Shown here: piece after piece, positions 7,940-14,136 of the stretch
Numbering within the stretch: position 1 is the stretch's first letter
Layout: each line of letters opens with the position of its first letter
From: Heteroruminococcus sp964369885
GTDB taxonomy: Bacteria; Bacillota; Clostridia; Oscillospirales; Ruminococcaceae
Reading direction: 5' to 3'
DNA length: 18,322 nucleotides
Assembly (NCBI GenBank): GCA_964369885.1
Contig: CAYJGQ010000038.1
Coordinates: forward strand, 1-18,322
Program-made: the position numbers and the translations under genes
Notes under the pieces: generated by a model
Databases searched by the model: none
What the model was told of the DNA's origin: nothing
The model's input: the letters and a program-made list of their open reading frames with translations, nothing else

Positions 7940-8977
7940 CTACTTTGCAGGATTACCGATGGAAACCATCAGCTCCATGCCTATACTTTCTATCTCATTT
8001 TTAATGGTAATTATGCTTTTTGCAGCCTCGGTGTTAACAAAGGCCTTGTTGTCATACAGCATATAACTTTGCTTTACATCATTTGGGGATATATTTACCA
8101 TAATTACATTTGCCCCGGCAAGGTAGCCGTGAACACGACCACTTTTTTCTATTGTTTCAAGTGCGGTGGTGGAGGGAATCATGGCTTTGGGTAGCATCAG
8201 GCGGGTAAGGGCTAACATCGTTAGAGTTTTACTCAGCCCACCTGCCGGAAAATCTTTATACATCGAATCCTTGTGAGGGATAAATGGCCCTATCCCCACC
8301 ATATGAGGTTGAAGCTGTTCTAAAAAGAGTAGATCCTCAGCCAAAAACTCATTGGTTTGATATGGCGAGCCCACCATAAAACCGGCACCTGTTTGGTAGC
8401 CTATTTCTTTTAGGTTGTGAAGACATTTTTTGCGGTTATCGGGCGACATATACTGGGGATGAAGCTTTTGATAATGTGAATTTGTGGCCGTCTCGTGCCG
8501 AAGCAAAAAGCGGTTAGCGCCTGCCTCAAACAGCCTTTTATACATCTCGTAGCTCTGCTCTCCAATCGATAGTGTTATGGCACAATCGGCAAATTTACTG
8601 CGTATAGCCCGAGTGATGTCCTCCATTTTATCATTATAAAACGGATCCTCACCGCCCTGCAAAACAAAGGTACGCATCCCAAGTTCATAGCCCTGCTCAC
8701 AGCAGTCAAGTATCTGTTCTTGGGTTAGCCTGTAACGGGACACATTATTGTTTTTTGATCTTATGCCACAGTAATAGCAATCATTTTTGCAGTGATTACT
8801 AAACTCTATTAGCCCTCTGAGAAAAATCCCATTGCCATAGTGTTCTTTTTTTACCTTGGTTGCAAGCTCATACAGATAGGCTTGTTCCTCTGCATTTATG
8901 TTGTCCAATATGCAAACAAGCTCCTGCTTTGACAGTTTTTGCTCTTTATATAGTTTTTCTATTAACTTAATTATCAT
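7940..8977 (-). CDS. hydE: [FeFe]-hydrogenase maturation radical SAM enzyme HydE
   Basis: A radical SAM enzyme needed, with HydF and HydG, to build the 2Fe subcluster of the [FeFe]-hydrogenase H-cluster. The [4Fe-4S]-binding CX3CX2C motif is CKNDCYYC at about residues 63-70, followed by the GGEDP motif (LQGGEDPFY) that contacts SAM. The C-terminal region has no cysteine cluster, so the optional second Fe-S site known in some HydE proteins is absent. The ATG at 8977 (345 residues) follows AGGGTGG at good distance. A GTG at 8983 would add two residues. The gene starts a few bases after the hydF stop, as the last gene of the operon. Confidence 0.96.
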   Translation of the reverse strand: MIIKLIEKLYKEQKLSKQELVCILDNINAEEQAYLYELATKVKKEHYGNGIFLRGLIEFSNHCKNDCYYCGIRSKNNNVSRYRLTQEQILDCCEQGYELGMRTFVLQGGEDPFYNDKMEDITRAIRSKFADCAITLSIGEQSYEMYKRLFEAGANRFLLRHETATNSHYQKLHPQYMSPDNRKKCLHNLKEIGYQTGAGFMVGSPYQTNEFLAEDLLFLEQLQPHMVGIGPFIPHKDSMYKDFPAGGLSKTLTMLALTRLMLPKAMIPSTTALETIEKSGRVHGYLAGANVIMVNISPNDVKQSYMLYDNKAFVNTEAAKSIITIKNEIESIGMELMVSIGNPAK

Positions 8978-8984
8978 ATCCACC

Positions 8985-10166
8985 CTAAATTATTATTTTA
9001 TCCAAAATTCCGCTCATCTTTGCAATTGCCAAACCATAATTGGTCATGGGAATTTCTTGATTATTGGCCGACTGCACTCGGGACATAACATATTTTTTTG
9101 TAAACATGCAGGCCCCACAGTGAATTATAAGTGCATAGCGGCTTAAATCTTTTGGGAAATCCTTGCCCGTTACATTGTCAATTTTAATGTTGGGCGACAC
9201 TTTTTTGCGCAGTAGAGCCGGAATTTTTATCCTGCCAATGTCGCCGTCAAGGGGGTTATGGGTACAGGCCTCGGCAATTAATACCCTATCGTTTTCGTTT
9301 AGCCGATCAATTGTTTCAGCGCCCTTAATAAAGGTGTCTATGTCGCCTTTGTATATTGCAAAAAGCACCGAAAATGACGTTAACAGGCTCTTCTCGGGTT
9401 TGTTCTCATATACAAAATCGAATATTTGTGAATCGGTTATAATTAGTTTTGGCGGCTCTTTTAGGCTGGCCATGGCATCGAAGTAGTTGTCCTTAGTGGC
9501 GCAAACGGTAACGCATTTTTTGTCCAGCAAATCACGTATTGTCTGCACCTGTGGTAAAATGAGCCTCCCCTTTGGGGCCTGAATATCCTGAGGCATCACA
9601 AGCAGTACAACATCCTTTGGCTCTACGTATTTCCCCACAATCCCCAAAGAGTCATCGGTATTTGGTAAAATTTGAGAAAGTTTAGTTGATATGAGCTCAA
9701 TATTTTCCCTGTTTTTAGCGCTCACAAATAAAGGTTCGCTACCAAACTGCTCGGTTATGCTTTTGGCAAGATTTTCATCTTTTCTTTCATCGCTTTTGGT
9801 GATGAGATAAAGACATGGTATGTTTTTTGCCTTAATTAAATCTGCAAACTCCCGTTCATAATCGGTTATCTCGTCATAAAAACATAGCACACAAACATCG
9901 GTTTTGTCCAAAATCTCACGGGTTCTTTTAACCCTCAGCTCTCCTAATTCTCCCGCATCATCAAAGCCTGCAGTATCAATTATTACACATGCCCCCACCG
10001 GATATATTTCAATGGATTTTAGTACAGGGTCGGTTGTGGTGCCCAGCACATCGGATACAAGTGATATTTCTTGGTCTGTCATGGCGTTTATCAAGGATGA
10101 TTTCCCTACATTTCTTCTGCCTAATATGGCAATGTGGGTTCTGTTTGCCTGTGGTGTTGCATTCAT
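8985..10166 (-). CDS. hydF: [FeFe]-hydrogenase maturation GTPase and scaffold HydF
   Basis: The GTPase and scaffold on which the 2Fe subcluster is assembled before transfer to the hydrogenase. GTPase motifs in order are GRRNVGKSS (G1, residues 16-24), TTTD (G2), DTAG (G3, 64-67) and TKSD (G4, 123-126). The C-terminal cluster-binding signature is intact: C-x-H, then 45 residues, then HCGAC, fitting the known CxH-x(44-53)-HCxxC pattern. I use the ATG at 10166 (393 residues) because AGAAAGGA then sits at a workable distance. A start at 10178 would put the Shine-Dalgarno site against the codon. The site is buried in a 17-bp inverted repeat (separate entry), so translation is probably regulated independently of hydG. 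Confidence 0.96.
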   Translation of the reverse strand: MNATPQANRTHIAILGRRNVGKSSLINAMTDQEISLVSDVLGTTTDPVLKSIEIYPVGACVIIDTAGFDDAGELGELRVKRTREILDKTDVCVLCFYDEITDYEREFADLIKAKNIPCLYLITKSDERKDENLAKSITEQFGSEPLFVSAKNRENIELISTKLSQILPNTDDSLGIVGKYVEPKDVVLLVMPQDIQAPKGRLILPQVQTIRDLLDKKCVTVCATKDNYFDAMASLKEPPKLIITDSQIFDFVYENKPEKSLLTSFSVLFAIYKGDIDTFIKGAETIDRLNENDRVLIAEACTHNPLDGDIGRIKIPALLRKKVSPNIKIDNVTGKDFPKDLSRYALIIHCGACMFTKKYVMSRVQSANNQEIPMTNYGLAIAKMSGILDKIII

Positions 10167-10227
10167 AAATATGACCATTCCTTTCTGCCAAAGTCACAAA
10201 ATAGACCTTCAAGGAATGGTCATATTT
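10167..10227 (-). promoter_or_regulatory. Start-site-sequestering hairpin in front of hydF
   Basis: Arms at 10167-10183 and 10211-10227 are a perfect 17-bp inverted repeat (minus strand AAATATGACCATTCCTT with AAGGAATGGTCATATTT) around a 27-nt loop. The 3' arm contains the hydF Shine-Dalgarno sequence and ends at the ATG. As RNA it would hide the ribosome binding site, so it could act as a translational switch. As DNA it could be an operator. The leader of the DUF3793 gene at 12864-12928 has the same plan and similar sequence. Confidence 0.7.
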
Positions 10228-10253
10228 TATGGCGTGTTCTTTGCTTATCCCAA
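10224..10253 (-). promoter_or_regulatory. Possible weak internal promoter before hydF
   Basis: On the minus strand TTGGGA (10248-10253) and TAAAAT (10224-10229) are separated by 18 bases, with 4/6 and 5/6 consensus matches. The -10 box would overlap the outer edge of the inverted repeat, so a protein binding the repeat could block it. The 140-base hydG-hydF gap, large for this operon, leaves room for such a promoter. Support is modest. Confidence 0.3.
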
Positions 10254-10308
10254 GTGTGTAAGAAAGTGGCTTATAATTTTAGTTTGCTATTTACATTAAA
10301 GCTCACTG

Positions 10309-11721
10309 CTAAAATCTAAAGTCACGCTGGCCACTTTCCAGTTTATCAAGGACGTTTTCCAGCACCTCCAAGACTTTTGGATGCTCTATGCTGCCCTTTT
10401 TGCTGTTTATATGCTCCTGCCCGATCTTTTTTGTGTCATCGTCTGCGTAGTCGCAAAGGTACTCCTTTAGGGTGATGAGCGAGTTTGGACCGCACACATT
10501 GCCAATCTGGCCGGATTTTGCAAGCCGCATAAACCTATCACCTGTGCGGCCCTCCCTATAACAGGCAGTGCAAAAACTTGGGGTGTAGCCCAAATCTAAA
10601 AGCCATTTTACAATTTCGCCCAAGGTTCTCTCATCCGAAAGCTCAAACTGAGCCTGCTCAGTATTGATATTTTGCGTATAACCTCCAACGCTGGTTTTAG
10701 AACCGCCGCTGATTTGCGACACCCCGACTTTCAAGGCCTTTCCTCTTGTGGCCTCACTCTCCCTTGTTGACATAATAATGCCGGCATAGGGCAGGGCAAT
10801 TCTTAGTATAGCGGTTATTTTTAGGAAAAGCTCATCACTTATTGCATCGGAAAAGGAGTCAATTGCCACATCATCGGCCGGGCATATCCTTGGCACACTG
10901 ACGGTGTGTGGCCCAACGCCAAATGTATCCTCAAGATGCTTTGCATGCATTAAAAGCCCCACAAAGTCATATTTGTAAAAATTCAGCCCAAAAAGCACCC
11001 CTATGCCAACATCATCTATCCCACCCTCCATGGCTCTGTCCATCGCCTCTGTGTGGTAGGCATAATTACTTTTTGGACCTGTTGGGTGCAATATCTCATA
11101 GTTTTCTTTATGATAGGTTTCTTGAAACAGTATGTATGTGCCTATCTGGGCATCGAACAATTTTTTGTAATTTTCCACTGTGGTGGCCGCAATGTTTACA
11201 TTAACCCGCCTTATTGCACCATTTTTATGTTTGACGTTGTATATTGTGTCGATGCTCTGCAAAATATAGTCTATGTCGCAGTTTTTGGGGTCCTCGCCCA
11301 CCTCTAAGGCTAAACGCTTGTGCCCCATGTCCTGAAGGGCAATAACCTCTTTCTCAATCTCGGCTTGGGACAATTTTTTGCGTGGGATGGTTTTGTTTTT
11401 TGCATGAAAAGGACAGTAGGTACAGCCGTTTATGCAGTAATTGGAGAGGTAAAGCGGTGCAAAAAGTACCACTCTGTCCCCGTAAACCTTATCCTTGATT
11501 TTTCGGGCAAGCTCAAACATTCTTTCGGTTATTTCTTCATCATCGGTTTCCAGCAGGAGTATGGCTTCTCTGTAATCCAGCCCACCGTAGGTTTGTGCCT
11601 TGTCCAATATTTTACATAGCAGTTCCTTGTTGCCCCTGTTCTGCTTTGCGTAATCAAGTGTTTTTAGTATTTCATCGTGATTAATAAAATCGCTCGCATG
11701 TTTAGATTTGCTATTATACAT
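10309..11721 (-). CDS. hydG: [FeFe]-hydrogenase maturation radical SAM enzyme HydG
   Basis: A radical SAM tyrosine lyase that makes the CO and CN ligands and an Fe-containing synthon of the H-cluster. At 470 residues it has family length. The SAM cluster motif CX3CX2C is CINGCTYC at residues 96-103. The C-terminal auxiliary-cluster motif CX2CX22C is intact at 384, 387 and 410, which separates HydG from the related thiamine enzyme ThiH. The ATG at 11721 follows AAGGGG. The gene lies 11 bases after the TM1266-family gene and about 140 bases before hydF. Confidence 0.97.
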   Translation of the reverse strand: MYNSKSKHASDFINHDEILKTLDYAKQNRGNKELLCKILDKAQTYGGLDYREAILLLETDDEEITERMFELARKIKDKVYGDRVVLFAPLYLSNYCINGCTYCPFHAKNKTIPRKKLSQAEIEKEVIALQDMGHKRLALEVGEDPKNCDIDYILQSIDTIYNVKHKNGAIRRVNVNIAATTVENYKKLFDAQIGTYILFQETYHKENYEILHPTGPKSNYAYHTEAMDRAMEGGIDDVGIGVLFGLNFYKYDFVGLLMHAKHLEDTFGVGPHTVSVPRICPADDVAIDSFSDAISDELFLKITAILRIALPYAGIIMSTRESEATRGKALKVGVSQISGGSKTSVGGYTQNINTEQAQFELSDERTLGEIVKWLLDLGYTPSFCTACYREGRTGDRFMRLAKSGQIGNVCGPNSLITLKEYLCDYADDDTKKIGQEHINSKKGSIEHPKVLEVLENVLDKLESGQRDFRF

Positions 11722-11732
11722 ATTATTTCCCC

Positions 11733-11978
11733 TTAAAGTTTTGAGTAGAGTGTTTTTACACTTATACCGTCCAATTTTCCGATTTTTCCTGAAATAGAGT
11801 TAATTATATCGTTGGGCGCATCCAAAACAACGCTTATTACATTAACATTTCTCTCGCGATAAGGAATGCCCATTCTTCCAATAATAAACTCCGAGTGCTC
11901 CCCTAAAATAGTGTTAAGGTAGGCTACATTTTTTGGTTCTTCAACAATAATGCCAATTAGTGCTACTCTTTTTTCCAT
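11733..11978 (-). CDS. TM1266-family iron-only hydrogenase system protein (putative regulator)
   Basis: An 81-residue protein of the small TM1266-type ACT-like/NikR C-terminal-like family that is usually found beside hydE, hydF and hydG. It starts MEKRVALIGIIVEE, carries NVNVISVVLDAP in its second half and ends GISVKTLYSKL, with the beta-alpha-beta-beta-alpha-beta feel of a ligand-binding regulatory domain and no DNA-binding segment. The ATG at 11978 has a textbook GGAGG 4 bases upstream of it. A longer reading to 12056 would run through the attenuator. It is the first gene of the maturation operon. A regulatory role is the usual annotation but is not proven. Confidence 0.88.
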   Translation of the reverse strand: MEKRVALIGIIVEEPKNVAYLNTILGEHSEFIIGRMGIPYRERNVNVISVVLDAPNDIINSISGKIGKLDGISVKTLYSKL

Positions 11979-11999
11979 AATGCCTCCAAAATACTCTAT

Positions 12000-12093
12000 A
12001 AAAATAAAAAAAGCCCTATAAACATAGCGTTTAAAGGCATAGCAAATAAGCAACAACTTGCGCTGTAACTTTTATTATTGCAATAACCTTTAA
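12000..12093 (-). promoter_or_regulatory. Attenuator in the leader of the hyd maturation operon
   Basis: On the minus strand GCCTTTAAAC (12029-12038) pairs with GTTTATAGGGC (12013-12023) around the loop GCTAT, with one bulge, followed by seven Ts, an A and five more Ts: an intrinsic terminator about 20 bases before the GGAGG of the first gene. Further upstream TTAAAGG (12087-12093) can pair instead with CCTTTAA of the terminator's 5' arm (12031-12037). That gives mutually exclusive terminator and antiterminator folds, the usual layout of a riboswitch or protein-controlled attenuator. No known riboswitch class was recognised in the upstream 80 bases. Confidence 0.65.
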
Positions 12094-12177
12094 GCTCAAG
12101 AAAAACTTTTGCAGTTTAGGTAAAAAGCGTATTTGTATATCTTCACACTCGGAAACCCCTCGTGCTTAGATGACTTA

Positions 12178-12206
12178 ATTATATTACATTGTTATTAAGT
12201 TGTCAA
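12178..12206 (-). promoter_or_regulatory. Consensus sigma-A promoter of the hyd maturation operon
   Basis: On the minus strand TTGACA (12201-12206) and TATAAT (12178-12183) are both perfect and 17 bases apart. Transcription would start near 12171, leaving a leader of about 190 nt before the ATG at 11978. The leader's first part contains CACG/TGTG flanking AGG and CGA with a GG/CC pair around a TTT loop, that is a hairpin with opposed A-G and G-A bases. Confidence 0.85.
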
Positions 12207-12273
12207 ACACGACGACAATAAAAACATGTGGGTGGCTATTCTTAAAAAACTTAAATAAAGCCGCCAACACCCC

Positions 12274-12302
12274 TTGACATTCATACTGAATTAGTATATA
12301 TT
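12274..12302 (+). promoter_or_regulatory. Sigma-A promoter of the DUF2325 gene
   Basis: TTGACA (12274-12279) and TATATT (12297-12302) are 17 bases apart, 6/6 and 5/6 matches. The predicted start of transcription, near 12309, falls inside the palindrome at 12307-12326, so a repressor bound there would block initiation. The promoter is divergent from the hyd promoter, with about 70 bases between the two -35 boxes. Confidence 0.8.
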
Positions 12303-12306
12303 TTTA

Positions 12307-12326
12307 GTTAGTTAGATTTAACTAAC
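12307..12326. promoter_or_regulatory. Operator 1, GTTAG-N6-CTAAC palindrome
   Basis: A perfect 8-bp inverted repeat, GTTAGTTA and TAACTAAC with a 4-base spacer, placed over the expected transcription start of the DUF2325 gene. Its core at 12311-12326 fits GTTAG-N6-CTAAC. The TTAG/CTAA half sites resemble those of DtxR-family metal-dependent repressors, but the regulator itself is not in this window. Confidence 0.7.
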
Positions 12327-12327
12327 A

Positions 12328-12350
12328 TTGCCGCTGTGTTGCAGCGGCAA
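12328..12350 (+). other. Leader hairpin between the two operators
   Basis: TTGCCGCTG and CAGCGGCAA form a perfect 9-bp stem with a TGTTG loop, followed by a run of eight As in all. On the plus strand there is no T tract, so it is not a terminator in the direction of the DUF2325 gene. It may stabilise the mRNA or add to control. Confidence 0.55.
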
Positions 12351-12366
12351 AAAAAACGGCCTTATG

Positions 12367-12382
12367 GTTAGCTTGGGCTAAC
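12367..12382. promoter_or_regulatory. Operator 2, GTTAG-N6-CTAAC palindrome
   Basis: GTTAGC and GCTAAC around TTGG, a perfect 6-bp inverted repeat that fits GTTAG-N6-CTAAC. It lies 5 bases before the AAGGAG ribosome binding site of the DUF2325 gene and 40 bases after the first site's end, so two repressor molecules could bind the same leader. Confidence 0.7.
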
Positions 12383-12399
12383 TTGGGAAGGAGATAAAT

Positions 12400-12675
12400 A
12401 TGAGCGTTGTAATAGTGGGCGGTAACGAGTGCATGGAACGCCGATACATAGACACCTGCAAGCAGTACGGATGTAAGGCCAAGGTATTCACCAAAATGAA
12501 GGGGGATGTGCGCAGTAAGTTTGGCTCTCCTGACATGATTATCCTTTTCACGGGCACCGTGTCGCACAAGCTTGTGGCCTGTGCAAACTGTGAGGCCAAG
12601 CGCTGTAAGGCTCGGGTGGAGCGTTGCCACTCCAGCTCGCTTTCCGCTCTTAAAAACATATTGGAATCCATGTAA
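12400..12675 (+). CDS. DUF2325 family protein
   Basis: A 91-residue protein matching the DUF2325 family, whose members begin with a VVIVGGNxxxxxxY string. Here it is SVVIVGGNECMERRYIDTC, followed by a middle ILFTGTVSHKLV segment and a cysteine-rich stretch CANCEAKRCKARVERC (about residues 66-81). No enzymatic activity is known to me. In anaerobic Firmicutes such genes are often near iron-transport and flavodoxin genes, which fits this site. Expression should be controlled by the strong promoter and two GTTAG-N6-CTAAC operators upstream. The start follows a perfect AAGGAG 6 bases away. The Cys-rich tail could bind a metal (inference). Confidence 0.9.
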   Translation: MSVVIVGGNECMERRYIDTCKQYGCKAKVFTKMKGDVRSKFGSPDMIILFTGTVSHKLVACANCEAKRCKARVERCHSSSLSALKNILESM

Positions 12676-12678
12676 TTT

Positions 12679-12777
12679 ATGAAAAAATTCTTTTTTATAC
12701 TTCTTATGATTATCAGTCCGTTTTATACACCACCAAATGACACTGAGCCTTATCATGGCACCCACTTTTATTTTTAA
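12679..12777 (+). CDS. Possible 32-residue secreted or membrane peptide
   Basis: An open frame of 32 codons starts 3 bases after the DUF2325 stop. It begins MKKFFFILLMIISPFY, which looks like a signal peptide or a membrane anchor, and ends in a short polar tail with three His/Tyr-rich turns (YHGTHFYF). No strong ribosome binding site is present; GGA lies 12 or more bases upstream inside the previous gene, so it would depend on translational coupling. A terminator-like hairpin follows at once. I recognise no family. It may be a chance frame. Confidence 0.35.
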   Translation: MKKFFFILLMIISPFYTPPNDTEPYHGTHFYF

Positions 12778-12785
12778 GTAAGGAA

Positions 12786-12819
12786 AAGTTTGAAAATAAA
12801 TTTCAAACTTACTTTATTT
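12786..12819 (+). terminator. Terminator-like hairpin after the DUF2325 unit
   Basis: AAGTTTGAAA and TTTCAAACTT form a perfect 10-bp stem with an ATAAA loop, followed by the T-rich ACTTTATTT. It is AU-rich, so it may be a weak terminator or an attenuator for the downstream DUF3793 and flavodoxin genes. Confidence 0.5.
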
Positions 12820-12823
12820 AAAA

Positions 12824-12864
12824 GCCGTTTTTCTCGTCACTGCGTGACAATCGAAAAACATGGC
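12824..12864 (+). other. Second leader hairpin before the DUF3793 gene
   Basis: GCC plus GTTTTTC pair with GAAAAAC plus GGC, with a 2-base bulge. An inner GTCAC/GTGAC stem sits beyond a small internal loop and is capped by TGC. No T tract follows. It abuts the start-site hairpin and so forms part of one continuous structured leader. Confidence 0.5.
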
Positions 12865-12928
12865 ATAATTATGATCATTTGTTATGGTTGCTTTATGCCT
12901 TGCACAGAAAGGAACGGTCATAATTATG
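12864..12928 (+). promoter_or_regulatory. Start-site-sequestering hairpin in front of the DUF3793 gene
   Basis: CATAATTATGA (12864-12874) pairs with TCATAATTATG (12918-12928), 11 Watson-Crick pairs including the start codon. The stem continues, with wobbles and two mismatches, through the AAAGGAACGG that holds the Shine-Dalgarno site. The 3' side AGAAAGGAACGGTCATAATT is nearly the same as AGAAAGGAATGGTCATATTT in front of hydF, and the arm spacing is within two bases. The two leaders therefore look like copies of one control element. Confidence 0.6.
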
Positions 12929-13486
12929 ATAAACGAAAAAGCACTCATAGAACACTGCTCCCCCACCCTGTCCTCGATTAAAACCGCAAATTTATTCACG
13001 GTTAAGTTTGTGCACTTAAATGATTTACATAATGACATAGCCTTCTGGAACGACAAATTTTCTGAGAGCGGTGTGCAGATAAAACTGCTGAAAACAGGTG
13101 CACAATCCGCACTGATTTATATTTACAGAGAAAATATGCTGGAAACTGATATAGAGAATGCGAGGGCAAAGGCGATTTTGTCGCAATATGGCTATGATGA
13201 TTTGAGTGTGGCACAGGCTCTACAAAGGCTCTCGCACAGGCTCTCTACATATGAGGAATTCCCCCACGAAATCGGCCTGTTTTTGGGCTACCCGCCCGAG
13301 GATGTCGAGGGGTTTATCTGTAACAAGGGACAAAACTGCAACCTTTGTGGATATTGGAAGGTCTATGGCGATACCAACGATGCTATGGCACGTTTTGCAA
13401 GGTATGACAGATGCAGGATGATTTATAAACAGTTATGGGAACAAGGTAGGGATATTCTGCGGCTGACCGTAAAAAAGGCCGCTTAA
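12926..13486 (+). CDS. DUF3793 family protein
   Basis: A 186-residue protein resembling DUF3793, a family of unknown function that in anaerobic Firmicutes often stands next to flavodoxin and iron-transport genes. Visible family features are HEIGLFLGYPPEDVEGF near residues 115-131 and a cysteine segment CNKGQNCNLCGYWKVYGD just after it, plus a C-terminal RCRMIYK. The C-x5-C-x2-C arrangement could bind a metal or Fe-S cluster (inference). I use the ATG at 12926, which has AAAGGA upstream as in hydF. The ATG at 12884 would start inside the leader stem. The flavodoxin gene follows after 36 bases with no terminator, so the two are likely co-transcribed. Confidence 0.88.
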   Translation: MINEKALIEHCSPTLSSIKTANLFTVKFVHLNDLHNDIAFWNDKFSESGVQIKLLKTGAQSALIYIYRENMLETDIENARAKAILSQYGYDDLSVAQALQRLSHRLSTYEEFPHEIGLFLGYPPEDVEGFICNKGQNCNLCGYWKVYGDTNDAMARFARYDRCRMIYKQLWEQGRDILRLTVKKAA

Positions 13487-13522
13487 TATACAAATATATA
13501 TACATACAAAGGAGAACTATTT

Positions 13523-13933
13523 ATGAGCAAGGTAGCAGTGGTTTATTGGAGTGGAACAGGCAACACCGAGGCTATGGCAAACTTTATCGCTGAGGGTGCA
13601 AAAGCCAAGGGCGCCGAGGTGGATATGATGACTTCAGCCGAGTTTAACAAAGGTATGCTCGACAACTATACCGCCATCGCTTTTGGCTGCCCCTCCATGG
13701 GTGCCGAGGTGCTGGAAGAGTCCGAGTTCCAACCCATGTGGGATGATGTAAAAAACAGCCTCTCGGGCAAAAATGTGGTACTGTTCGGTTCGTACGACTG
13801 GGGCGACGGTGAGTGGATGCGCACTTGGGAAGCCGAAATCGATGCCATGAGTGTCGAGAGTTTCATCTGCAACCTTGCCCCCGATGCAGAGGCCGAGGCC
13901 ACCTGCAAAGCACTGGGCGAAAAGCTTGCATAA
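13523..13933 (+). CDS. Short-chain flavodoxin
   Basis: A 136-residue flavodoxin, typical of clostridial short-chain forms. The FMN phosphate loop is WSGTGNTEAM (residues 9-18), and the later FMN-contact loops are FGCPSMGAE near residue 52 and GSYDWGDGEWM near residue 91. It is a small cytoplasmic one-electron carrier that can replace ferredoxin when iron is short. That fits the nearby metal-regulated genes, and hydrogenase is a likely user of the same electron pool (inference). It has an AAGGAG 6 bases or so before the ATG, and an inverted repeat with weak T tract follows it. Confidence 0.96.
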   Translation: MSKVAVVYWSGTGNTEAMANFIAEGAKAKGAEVDMMTSAEFNKGMLDNYTAIAFGCPSMGAEVLEESEFQPMWDDVKNSLSGKNVVLFGSYDWGDGEWMRTWEAEIDAMSVESFICNLAPDAEAEATCKALGEKLA

Positions 13934-13953
13934 CGACGACAACTATATAAACA

Positions 13954-13998
13954 CCCAAAGCCTAAGTATATTTTATTCTTAGGCTTTGGGTTCGTTTT
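13954..13998 (+). terminator. Terminator of the DUF3793-flavodoxin unit
   Basis: ACCCAAAGCCTAAG and CTTAGGCTTTGGGT form a perfect 14-bp stem around an 11-base AT-rich loop, 20 bases after the flavodoxin stop. The following TCGTTTTGG has only a short T run, so termination could be partial and allow readthrough to the AraC-type gene. Confidence 0.75.
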
Positions 13999-14005
13999 GG
14001 AGGAT

Positions 14006-14107
14006 AGCGTGAAAAATCACGCTAAAACCTTATTTAGAAGGCCTCGCCCGAGGACGGTCGAGATGCCGAAAAATCTCCATGCTGGCGGAGGTTTTTCAAA
14101 TTTTTTT
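14006..14107 (+). promoter_or_regulatory. Structured leader with terminator before the AraC-type gene
   Basis: Three further hairpins follow one another. TAGCGTGA/TCACGCTA has an AAAA loop (14006-14025, perfect). CCTCG/CGAGG lies at 14042-14053. GAAAAATCTCC/GGAGGTTTTTC (14068-14097, one wobble) is followed by seven Ts at 14101-14107, which looks like an intrinsic terminator. GAGAT at 14060-14064 can pair instead with ATCTC at 14073-14077, breaking the terminator stem. This is the arrangement of a riboswitch or attenuator controlling the transporter genes. I recognise no known class and see no promoter directly upstream. Confidence 0.5.
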
Positions 14108-14136
14108 GTGCTGTGCGCAGAATGGAGATTATTAAG

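Noticed and set aside
12328..12360. Hairpin at 12328-12350 as a terminator for the DUF2325 transcript
   Set aside because: It is followed by As, not Ts, on the plus strand; on the minus strand the Ts precede the stem, so it fits a terminator in neither direction.
12322..12765. 147-codon minus-strand frame over the DUF2325 gene
   Set aside because: It runs opposite to a recognised protein and would cross the operator, promoter leader and ribosome site; it has no motifs.
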